DNA from: JAPLVB01 sp964353635
GTDB lineage: Archaea; Aenigmatarchaeota; Aenigmatarchaeia; QMZP01
Assembly (NCBI GenBank): GCA_964353635.1
Contig: CAYGVS010000018.1
Coordinates: forward strand, 1-20,722
Direction: 5' to 3'
Length of the DNA stretch: 20,722 nt
The translations under genes were made by a program, and so were the position numbers. Each line of letters opens with the position of its first letter. Positions within the stretch are counted from its first letter, which is position 1. The notes below the pieces were generated by a model. It did no database searches, was not told the DNA's origin, and worked only from the letters and a program-made list of their open reading frames with translations. This document shows, piece after piece, positions 9,401 to 14,621 of this stretch.

Positions 9401-10537
9401 TGCTCCCTTAGCCAGTGCTGCGGAAGAGATGGCTGCAATCCCCAAATAGGGGAAACCTGCTCCTCCTGCCTTGGAGACTGCCCCTGCACATCAGGAAACT
9501 GCTGCTCAGGCTCCTGCCAAACTCCAGCCTGCTCCCAGGCAAGCGACTGCGGCTCCAATCCCTGCCTCACATACACCTGCAACAATCCAGGAACCTGCTC
9601 AGCCTCATGCTCCTCAGTTCCCAAGACGTCCTGCGTGAACAGTGACGGTTGCTGCCCATCAGGCTGCACCAACCAGAATGACAGCGATTGTCCCCTCCTC
9701 TGCACAGGTCTTGTCATGCTCCACCACTACGACAGCAATTCAGCCTACGGTGAATCCCCAACAAACATATACGACTTCTCAAAGAACGGCAACAACGGCA
9801 CAGCAACAGGAGCCACGTGGAGCAGTTCGGGGAAGTTCTCAGGCGCATTCACTTATGACGGAACCAACGACCTCATCAATGTCTCAATACCCAGCAGCTC
9901 CACCCTGGACATAGACTCAAACCCTGTAACAATGGTCGCCTGGATAAAACCAAATTCTGTAAGCACCCAGCAGGCTGTTATAGCAAGAGGCCTGTCTGAC
10001 GGCATATCTGCAGGAAACAACGGCTTCGGCTTCTGGATAAACGCCAGCGGCAAGATAAACGTGGGCAGCTTCGGAGGAGGCAATTTCGACGGGAACACAA
10101 CCCTATCCACAAACACCTGGTATCATGTCGCTGTCGTTATTAACGGTGCATCCAGCAGCCTCTACCTTAACGGAGCAGACAACACCCCAGCAAGCCACAC
10201 AGTCAATGTAGTAGCCTCTGACAAACCCCTAAAGATAGGAGCTTCAAGAAACCTTACAGACACAGCAGACATGAGATTCTTCAACGGCTCCATAGACGAG
10301 CTCGCAATCTGGAACCGCTCCCTCTCAAGCCAGGAGATCCAGAATCTCTACTCAAGCACCTCTCCGATATCCTGCCAGACATGCATCCACAAGTCAGACA
10401 ACAACCCATGCGACGGGAAAGTATGCATGACAGAGCTCCTCGCCTTCATCTCCCGCTGGAATATAAACAACCAGGACGTGAACATAAGGGAGCTGATAGT
10501 GGCGATTGGGTTGTATAATAAAAATAAGGGATGTTGA
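6482..10537 (+). CDS. Giant secreted protein: two beta-helix regions, Cys-rich linker, LamG, dockerin-like tail
   Basis: 1351 residues with a signal peptide (1-24, MKRFLIL...VAYAA). Two beta-helix-like regions each begin with a similar motif: DVQACINDAAGKTGDVV (~43) and AVQAAINSAGNGDTVAVPAG (~480), typical of pectate-lyase-like surface proteins. The first spans ~25-465 and the second ~470-905, and each ends in Y-P-H-P-L-T. Then come a Cys-rich linker (~917-1072, with CNPQIGETC and CCSGSCQTPAC), a LamG-like domain (~1075-1290) and a dockerin-like tail (~1298-1351) nearly identical to that of the first large protein. The internal repeat suggests domain duplication. Part of the first helix (about 6840-7860) is AT-rich, while the 3' cassette is GC-rich, as if assembled from different sources. 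Ligand and activity are unknown. Confidence 0.85.
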   Translation: MKRFLILTSLVLFCSFAFPNVAYAACSWNGNTGTVASPYAASDVQACINDAAGKTGDVVIQIPDCTVTHTQAITVDHSSGWVNVNSLTITGQNRCAVDGNDRPTSCGTNIAGFSLTYKGKQGKDFRLAHMHLPTPAQRNSNSAIYIDGNGKSWRFDHLLFDTLSSPGSGYIFYIYRSASFVNDTTYGLIDSSKFIHTYPGTGGTGLTVIMYFPLYDGGNTEWVNPLNLGTAEAIYFENNIFHADSGMFSISDTNSGGRFVFRYSDFDDSFLGAHDAIVTGGRGVRKWEVYNNIWNYNANGNCFVAYMRSGTGVFFNNTINDPSLVLCQDGVKLVETRNYQTGGNPWTGLCSSSTGKACLGSGLIYPQSCTTDANCGGISGSCIDIDGTGSPDGYLCRDQAGSDGNNPQVSRPFLFWNNTRNGNPITVSIDSHSTNYIVLNRDYCVSATSMPTSCNGVSTNYIPYTYPHPLTKGIINAASCSQQAVQAAINSAGNGDTVAVPAGSCTWSSGIWIPNSKKITLQGAGKASTVITMSPRGTVFGLGNSGSRLTGFGFVEGMVYSNGNGFRIDHCSFSFSSWADAIIAGTRDDASPSPAAGLVDNNDFLRSRVGSMGTNCMFTDICGNAQHVLWAVPANLGDANAIYIENNTFTSDVFGNAVDCNYAGRYVFRFNTIINSGAGGNSGFYIESHSVQGLNRACQRWEVYGNTLINNGGLIYEPFRHRGGTGVSFDNSVQGTWTNYEIALDNVRSRTDEGTFLQGSCNGNSNWDENLPGQTGYACRDQIGIGYDAVQWAVGNAWNQVKMPVYAWNNKKSDGITEVPFVQVGNDIGNPIQANRDYYNYMASFSGASGMGVGILANRPSTCTTGVAYWATDVGEWNSNKPGPDGQLYKCNTTNTWTLYYTPYTYPHPLTLSGNPQTCSGTCCLPSQVCSGGSFQSSTDCGSLCCVGGGTCQANPCGNGSCDSGECSTCPQDCSLSQCCGRDGCNPQIGETCSSCLGDCPCTSGNCCSGSCQTPACSQASDCGSNPCLTYTCNNPGTCSASCSSVPKTSCVNSDGCCPSGCTNQNDSDCPLLCTGLVMLHHYDSNSAYGESPTNIYDFSKNGNNGTATGATWSSSGKFSGAFTYDGTNDLINVSIPSSSTLDIDSNPVTMVAWIKPNSVSTQQAVIARGLSDGISAGNNGFGFWINASGKINVGSFGGGNFDGNTTLSTNTWYHVAVVINGASSSLYLNGADNTPASHTVNVVASDKPLKIGASRNLTDTADMRFFNGSIDELAIWNRSLSSQEIQNLYSSTSPISCQTCIHKSDNNPCDGKVCMTELLAFISRWNINNQDVNIRELIVAIGLYNKNKGC
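9232..10534 (+). repeat. C-terminal cassette, copy 2 (Cys-rich + LamG + dockerin-like)
   Basis: Direct repeat of the cassette at 4258-5449. The Cys-rich part carries an additional CGNGSCDSGEC / CNPQIGETC module not present in copy 1, so the linker length varies between family members while LamG and the tail are kept. Confidence 0.7.
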
Positions 10538-10568
10538 TAAAATGAAGGAAAGCTGCTGTTGGGATTGA

Positions 10569-10597
10569 AGGCGGATGATAAGAATTAAATTCCGCCT
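10569..10597 (+). terminator. Possible terminator hairpin after second large surface-protein gene
   Basis: AGGCGGA and TCCGCCT pair in a 7-bp stem with a 15-base A/T-rich loop, 32 bases after the stop codon. There is no clear T-run, so the terminator role is a guess. Confidence 0.3.
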
Positions 10598-10612
10598 CCC
10601 CTCATTCAGACC

Positions 10613-10670
10613 GAAGGCGTCCACAAAGTAAGAAGGCGTCAAGAGACGCCTTCAGACCATTGACGCCTTC
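10613..10670. repeat. Nested palindromic repeat, copy A (intergenic)
   Basis: Arms run GAAGGCGTC (10613-10621), GAAGGCGTC (10632-10640), loop AAGA, GACGCCTTC (10645-10653), 8-base spacer, GACGCCTTC (10662-10670). The inner pair makes a perfect 9-4-9 hairpin and the outer pair can close around it. The same layout occurs inside gatE (14725-14781), and a single-hairpin version lies at 18717-18739. It sits between convergent genes (the second large gene and the 22-codon gene), so it may also end transcription from both sides. Confidence 0.8.
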
Positions 10671-10677
10671 CTTCCGC

Positions 10678-10746
10678 TTAACAGCAGCAGCATCCTGAAG
10701 CCTTCTTCTTGGCTGCCGGCTTCTTTGCAGCTTTCTTTGCTGGCAT
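10678..10746 (-). CDS. 22-residue Lys/Ala-rich peptide ending in four cysteines
   Basis: ATG at 10746 to TAA at 10678 on the minus strand. The product is MPAKKAAKKPAAKKKASG followed by CCCC. A strong ribosome binding site, GGAGGTG (10752-10758), lies 5 bases before the ATG, which is the best Shine-Dalgarno motif in the window and makes translation likely. A TTTATATT box on the minus strand near 10817-10826 could be the promoter. The Lys/Ala/Pro-rich part resembles histone H1-like or ribosomal-protein tails and may bind nucleic acid. The Cys cluster could bind metal (zinc, copper or iron) or carry a modification. No family is recognised. The palindromic repeat begins 8 bases after the stop. 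It is too short for most gene finders. Confidence 0.65.
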   Translation of the reverse strand: MPAKKAAKKPAAKKKASGCCCC

Positions 10747-10816
10747 TTTAGCACCTCCGATTACAATAATATTAGTCGCCCTCCATTAATAAGTGTGCAG
10801 CCTTGGGAACGATATC

Positions 10817-10827
10817 AAATATAAATG
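10817..10827. promoter_or_regulatory. TATA-like element in the divergent region before gatD
   Basis: AAATATAAATG on the plus strand, or CATTTATATTT on the minus strand. On the minus strand it fits the archaeal TATA consensus for the 22-codon gene, giving a leader long enough for its Shine-Dalgarno motif. On the plus strand it is about 40-49 bases before gatD, while GTAAG at 10839-10843 is at -27 of gatD, so either could serve gatD. Confidence 0.4.
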
Positions 10828-10865
10828 GCTAATCCAATGTAAGACAAGATGCCCTGAGTGAGCTC

Positions 10866-12227
10866 ATGTATTCAAAGAAAATAGAGTTGGTTCTGAGGAA
10901 GAAAAGTATCAGGATAGGCGGGCGTGTTCTTGTCAAAAAAGCCGGCAAATCCTATGAAGGCCTGCTCATGCCGCGCATCGAGCTCGGCGACCAGGACTCA
11001 ATAGTCATCAAGCTTGACAACGGATACAATATGGGAATAAGGTTCGAGCCTGGAGTGAAGATTGAGAGAAGCGGCGGAAAGGAGCCCAAGGAAGTCCTGG
11101 AAGAGGGGGAATACGAGCTGGGGAAGACCAAGAAAGAGCTCCTGAAGCTGAGCTTCGACCCTGGCAAGCCGCCGGTCTCCCTTATAGCTGCAGGGGGGAC
11201 TATTGCAAGCAGGGTTGATTATCGTACAGGCGCTGTGCACATGCAGATGGATCCCAAGGAATTCCTTTACAATGTCCCTGAGCTTGCTGACATTGTCAAT
11301 CTCAGGCGCATAAGCAGGCCGTTCACGAAAGCGAGCGAGGATATGGATTATCTTGACTGGATGGAGATAGCAAAAGAGGCTGCGAAAAACCTGAACTCCG
11401 GAGACCATGGCGTGATGATCACGCACGGCACGGATACGCTCCATTTCACTTCAGCCGCGCTTTCATTCTTCCTGAGGAACCTGACGAAGCCAGTGGTCCT
11501 GGTGGGCTCCCAAAGATCCTCTGACCGGGGCTCCTCTGATGCAGGGATGAACCTTATATGCGCGGCAAGGGTGGCTGTCTCAGACATCGCTGAGGTAGGC
11601 ATATGCATGCACGGGGAGCCGAGCGACACATATTGCCTCTTCCTCCGCGGGACGAAGGTCAGGAAGATGCACACCTCCAGGAGGGATGCATTCCGGCCGA
11701 TAAACGACCTGCCTCTCGCTAAGGTCTGGCCGGACGGCAAGCTGGACAAAATAAACCCAAACCAAACGAAAGCCTCCCATGGGAAGGTTGCGCTGGATGC
11801 GAAGTTCGAGCCCCATGTCGCGATTCTGAAGGCCTATCCGGGCTCTGACCCAGGCGTGATAGATTATCATGTAAGAAAAGGGGTAAAGGGGTTTGTGATA
11901 GAGGGAACAGGGCTTGGGCATGTGCCCACATTTGCGAAAAAATCCTGGATAAAGACTATCAAGAAGCACTCGGAGCACATACCATTCGTGGTGGCCCCCC
12001 AGACACTTTACGGAAGGGTGAACCCTGATGTCTACACGAATCTCAGGATTCTTTTCCATGAGGCAAGGGCCATACCTGGAGAGGACATGCTTCCGGAGAC
12101 GGCTTACGTGAAGCTGGGATGGGTGCTGGGCCATACCCATGAAATGCAGAAAGTCCGTGAGATGATGCTAACTAATTACGCGGGAGAGATAACGGTAAGG
12201 AGTTTGCCGGAGACATTTTTGTATTGA
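10866..12227 (+). CDS. gatD: Glutamyl-tRNA(Gln) amidotransferase subunit D
   Basis: 453 residues, normal for GatD. This asparaginase-like subunit releases ammonia from glutamine (or asparagine) for GatE, which uses it to turn Glu-tRNA(Gln) into Gln-tRNA(Gln). Residues 1-95 form the GatD-specific N-terminal beta domain (VLVKKAGKSYEG, NMGIRFEPG). The asparaginase core has AAGGTIAS (108-115, catalytic Thr112), THGTDTLHF (186-194), GSQRSSDRGSSDAG (214-227) and GTKVRKMHTSRRDAF (262-276). The N-terminal domain excludes a free asparaginase. Its partner gatE lies 2.4 kb downstream on the same strand, separated by four genes, whereas in many archaea the two are adjacent. Spacing to the next start (copy 1 of the HD gene start) is 8 bases. 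Confidence 0.95.
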   Translation: MYSKKIELVLRKKSIRIGGRVLVKKAGKSYEGLLMPRIELGDQDSIVIKLDNGYNMGIRFEPGVKIERSGGKEPKEVLEEGEYELGKTKKELLKLSFDPGKPPVSLIAAGGTIASRVDYRTGAVHMQMDPKEFLYNVPELADIVNLRRISRPFTKASEDMDYLDWMEIAKEAAKNLNSGDHGVMITHGTDTLHFTSAALSFFLRNLTKPVVLVGSQRSSDRGSSDAGMNLICAARVAVSDIAEVGICMHGEPSDTYCLFLRGTKVRKMHTSRRDAFRPINDLPLAKVWPDGKLDKINPNQTKASHGKVALDAKFEPHVAILKAYPGSDPGVIDYHVRKGVKGFVIEGTGLGHVPTFAKKSWIKTIKKHSEHIPFVVAPQTLYGRVNPDVYTNLRILFHEARAIPGEDMLPETAYVKLGWVLGHTHEMQKVREMMLTNYAGEITVRSLPETFLY

Positions 12228-12235
12228 GTGGTTTT

Positions 12236-12379
12236 ATGACCAACAAGATAGACAAAATCAAGGAGCTTGTGAGATGGGAGCTGAGGAAGAACAACAAGAT
12301 GTACGAGCTAATCCCTTCTTTCCCGAAAGAAGGTCTAAGCCTTATCCCAAGAAAGGGAATTTCAGAGGCGAACATATGA
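12236..12379 (+). pseudogene. Duplicated 5' end of the HD gene (47-codon ORF)
   Basis: ATG at 12236 opens a 47-residue frame ending TGA at 12377-12379. The TGA overlaps the ATG of the full HD gene (ATGA). Its first 24 codons (12236-12307) encode the same peptide as the start of the full gene (12376-12447) with a single Ile/Met change, yet about ten codons differ synonymously. The last 27 bases of the two copies are identical. The remaining 22 codons come from a 68-base insert (12308-12375) containing a hairpin. The copy stops before the first metal-binding His of the HD domain, so it cannot be an enzyme. It could be a relic of an insertion or duplication, or a leader peptide coupled to the full gene. 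Confidence 0.7.
12314..12333. repeat. Palindrome inside the insert of the duplicated HD start
   Basis: CCTTCTTTC and GAAAGAAGG form a perfect 9-bp inverted repeat with a 2-base centre. It lies in the 68-base insert that separates the two copies of the HD gene start, 9 bases after copy 1 of the duplicated segment begins to diverge. Confidence 0.65.
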
Positions 12380-12981
12380 CAAACAAAATGGATAAAATAA
12401 AAGAATTAGTAAGATGGGAACTGAGGAAGAACAACAAGATGTACGAGTGGAACCTGCACCTGATGGTCGTCAAGGGCTATGCGGACAGGCTCGCCCAAGC
12501 GCACAATGCAGACCCCGAAGTCCTTGAGCTGGCTGTCTGGCTGCATGACATAGGAAGCATAAGGTATGGAGACGTGAACCACCACCTTTCAGGCAGCCAG
12601 GATGCTGAAATTATCCTGAAGGACCATAACTATCCGGAAGATGTGATAAACAGGGTGAAGGAATGCATACTCACGCACAGGGGGGAGTCCAAGGACAAGC
12701 AGCCTGAGAGCGTGGAAGCCAAGATACTCGCCACCGCTGACGCAATGTACATGATGGACATGGTGCCGGCGTTGTTCTGGGAGGCGTGCCACGAGATGGG
12801 CCTCGGGGTGAAGGAGGCGTGCGACTGGGTGGCTGAGGAGATAGAGAGGAGCTGGAACCGCAAGATACTGCTTCCCGAGGGCAAGGACATGGTCAGGGAC
12901 AAGTACGAGGCATTCAGGAAGATAGTCGAGGTAACGAGGGAGTCCCTTAACGGGGAGAAGAATGTTAGGTTAGTCAATTGA
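12376..12981 (+). CDS. HD-domain phosphohydrolase (first paralogue)
   Basis: 201 residues from ATG 12376. HD-superfamily metal ligands are visible: His28 in WNLHL, His57-Asp58 in WLHDIG, HH in VNHHLSG, His in LTHRG, and Asp in ATADAM. This is the order expected for a metal-dependent phosphohydrolase acting on nucleotides or other phosphate compounds. The substrate cannot be inferred. An ATG at 12274 would add a 34-residue extension reading through the duplicated segment in another frame. I reject it because 12376 gives the peptide conserved in copy 1. The next HD gene begins at or within this gene's last codons. The first ~15 codons are more AT-rich than the rest. Confidence 0.85.
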   Translation: MTNKMDKIKELVRWELRKNNKMYEWNLHLMVVKGYADRLAQAHNADPEVLELAVWLHDIGSIRYGDVNHHLSGSQDAEIILKDHNYPEDVINRVKECILTHRGESKDKQPESVEAKILATADAMYMMDMVPALFWEACHEMGLGVKEACDWVAEEIERSWNRKILLPEGKDMVRDKYEAFRKIVEVTRESLNGEKNVRLVN

Positions 12982-12989
12982 GCGACTGC

Positions 12990-13565
12990 ATGGACAAGAA
13001 GAAATCCGCAATATCGAAGATGGTCAAGGAGATATGTATTAAAGACGGCAAGATGCAGTGGGAAATGCACATAATCCCTGTCGTCAAGAATGCCTTGGAA
13101 CTGGCAGGCAAGCTGAAAGCTGACATGGAGGTTGTCGAGATTTCAGCATACCTGCATGACATAGCCAGGCTTAAAGGAATCCCTGAGCATCATATTGCTG
13201 GGTCAAAAATGGCAAGAGACATCCTTGCCAAGCTTGGATATAATATGGATTTCATTGGGAAGGTTGAGTATTGCGTGCTTAACCACGGCTCCTCATTAAT
13301 GGAATGCAAGACCCTGGAGTCAAAGATAGTCAATTCAGCGGATTCGATGGCTCATATGGAGACTCCCCTTTGGCTTATCTGGATTGCTTGCGTGGACAAG
13401 AAAATGGATTTCAGGCAATCCTTCGAATGGGTTGAAAAAAAGATAGAAAACGGCTGGAAGAAAAGGTTCCCTCTTCCTGAAGCCAGGGAGATGGCAAGGC
13501 TTAAATATGAGGTGGCAAAAGCGCTGCTTGACTCAACGAAAGGATATCTGTCAGGCCGCAACTAA
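12990..13565 (+). CDS. HD-domain phosphohydrolase (second paralogue)
   Basis: 191 residues from ATG 12990. A TTG at 12978 overlapping the previous stop (TTGA) would add four residues and is also possible. It is a paralogue of the preceding gene: HD ligands His27 (WEMHI), His56-Asp57 (YLHDIAR), His67/His68 (EHHIAGS), His99 (LNHGSS) and Asp118 (NSADSM), all in the same spacing. The C-terminal motif LPEAREMARLKYE matches LPEGKDMVRDKYE of the first copy, so this is an old tandem duplication. The two enzymes are likely co-translated and may act as a heteromer or on related substrates. Function beyond phosphohydrolase is unknown. Confidence 0.85.
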   Translation: MDKKKSAISKMVKEICIKDGKMQWEMHIIPVVKNALELAGKLKADMEVVEISAYLHDIARLKGIPEHHIAGSKMARDILAKLGYNMDFIGKVEYCVLNHGSSLMECKTLESKIVNSADSMAHMETPLWLIWIACVDKKMDFRQSFEWVEKKIENGWKKRFPLPEAREMARLKYEVAKALLDSTKGYLSGRN

Positions 13566-13572
13566 TTTAAGC
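13566..13572 (+). promoter_or_regulatory. TATA-like box before the MNT gene
   Basis: TTTAAGC lies just past the stop of the second HD gene. Its TTAAG core (13567-13571) is 27 to 23 bases before the ATG at 13594, the same spacing as at the large surface-protein genes. It favours 13594 over 13585 as the start and suggests the MNT-HEPN pair can be transcribed separately. Confidence 0.45.
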
Positions 13573-13593
13573 ATTGGTTCATAAATGGTACAT

Positions 13594-14154
13594 ATGGTTC
13601 AAAATAAGACCAATAAAGACATGGAGATAATACTTGTTCTCTTAAGGGAGAGAGACCATCTCCGGGGCATAGCAAGGAAGCTGAACGAATCCCATTCCAC
13701 ACTCAAAAGGCGTATAGGCGAGCTGGAAAAGGAGAATGTGGTCGATTACCGGATGGAAGGAAGGAACAAGACATTCTTCCTTAAAGGCAACCTCCAGGCA
13801 AAGAATTATATCTACTCTGCGGAGAGGTATAAGCTGGCAAAGCTGCTCAAGAAATACCCGCAACTGAGCGTGATTTTTGATGACCTGTTGAAGGGCGTCA
13901 ATTCGAGGATGGTCGTCCTCTTCGGCAGCTATGCAAAATTCTCGGCAAAAGCGGACAGCGACATAGACATATACATAGACGCGCCTGATGAGAAGGCCAA
14001 AAGAAAAGCAGAGGGGATAAATTCCAAAATCAGGGCAAAGGCAGGGAAATTCGACACGAGCTCCCTCCTGATAAAGGAGATAATAAGGAACCATGTCATC
14101 TTGAGGGGGATTGAAGACTTCTATGAAAAAAGCAGATTTTTTGAGCAGGCTTAG
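13594..14154 (+). CDS. HTH plus MNT-type nucleotidyltransferase
   Basis: About 186 residues from ATG 13594; a start at 13585 adds three. The N-terminal ~65 residues look like a winged-helix DNA-binding domain (HLRGIARKLNESHSTLKRRI). The C-terminal part is a minimal nucleotidyltransferase: GSYA (about 111-114 counting from 13594), then SDIDIYID with the DxD metal pair, the GS-X10-DxD layout of MNT proteins. With a HEPN protein encoded directly downstream and overlapping it by 32 bases, this matches MNT-HEPN toxin-antitoxin pairs, in which the MNT protein modifies or restrains the HEPN RNase. The fused HTH suggests it may control its own promoter. Activity is inferred from family knowledge. Confidence 0.82.
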   Translation: MVQNKTNKDMEIILVLLRERDHLRGIARKLNESHSTLKRRIGELEKENVVDYRMEGRNKTFFLKGNLQAKNYIYSAERYKLAKLLKKYPQLSVIFDDLLKGVNSRMVVLFGSYAKFSAKADSDIDIYIDAPDEKAKRKAEGINSKIRAKAGKFDTSSLLIKEIIRNHVILRGIEDFYEKSRFFEQA

Positions 14155-14621
14155 GGAAGAAGGGAAGCTGGAACTGGTCGAGCCTTCGGAGGCAGTGAAA
14201 GAGTCATATCTGATAAAAGCGGACAACTGCCTGAAGTCAGCAAAGATACTGCTGCAGAACGACCTCTATGAAAATTCAATGGGGGAGGCGTATTATGCCA
14301 TGTACAACTGCGTCACGGCTTTGCTTTATAAAGCAGGAATAAAATCCGAAAATCATTCAGCCTCGATAATCCTCCTCGGAAAGCTCTTCAGAGCGTGGGA
14401 ACTGAAAAATAATTTTTGCAGGCAAAGAAGACAGGGAAGACAAGCAGTATTATGTGGAATCCAACCAGAAGAAAAAGGCAGACAAGGAATCCTGCTCAGA
14501 GATGATCCTGGCGGCAGAGGATTTTATGGTGAGAATCAAGCTGTTTATAGGCAATATAAAAACTGAAGAGATAAATACAATCAGAAAGGACTTTATGCGT
14601 GTAATTGGTGAGGTAGAGTGA
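14123..14621 (+). CDS. HEPN-domain protein, frameshifted in a T-run
   Basis: From ATG 14123 the frame encodes a typical HEPN helix bundle (KADNCLKSAKILLQ, EAYYAMYNCVTALLYKAGI, ENHSASIILL) and, as sequenced, ends at 14566 with an Arg/Gln/Gly-rich tail unlike the family. Removing one T from the run at 14413-14417 switches to a frame that continues FAGKEDREDKQYYVES and EDFMVRIKLFIGNI, the usual HEPN C-terminus. It then ends at TGA 14619-14621, overlapping the GTG start of gatE. The restored protein has 165 residues. The cause may be a sequencing error, a strain mutation, or +1 frameshifting. The RX4-6H RNase motif seems to have Lys instead of Arg (KSENH). Its partner is the upstream MNT gene. 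Confidence 0.8.

Larger units (their letters stand above)
10538..10865. other. Intergenic region with palindromes and a tiny gene
   Basis: A 328-base stretch between the second large gene (plus) and gatD (plus). It holds a hairpin at 10569-10597, the nested palindromic repeat at 10613-10670, a 22-codon minus-strand gene at 10678-10746, and a divergent promoter region at 10747-10865. No RNA gene was recognised. Confidence 0.6.

Noticed and set aside
10613..10670. Palindromic repeats read as a CRISPR array
   Set aside because: The 9-base arms alternate in orientation with 4-10 base spacers. There are no regular 28-37 base repeats with unique spacers, and no cas gene.
11580..12140. 186-codon minus-strand frame across gatD
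   Set aside because: Antisense to a well-conserved asparaginase-type domain; no start signal and no family features.
12274..12375. 34-residue N-terminal extension of the first HD protein
   Set aside because: It reads through the duplicated segment in a non-homologous frame. The conserved start peptide begins at 12376.
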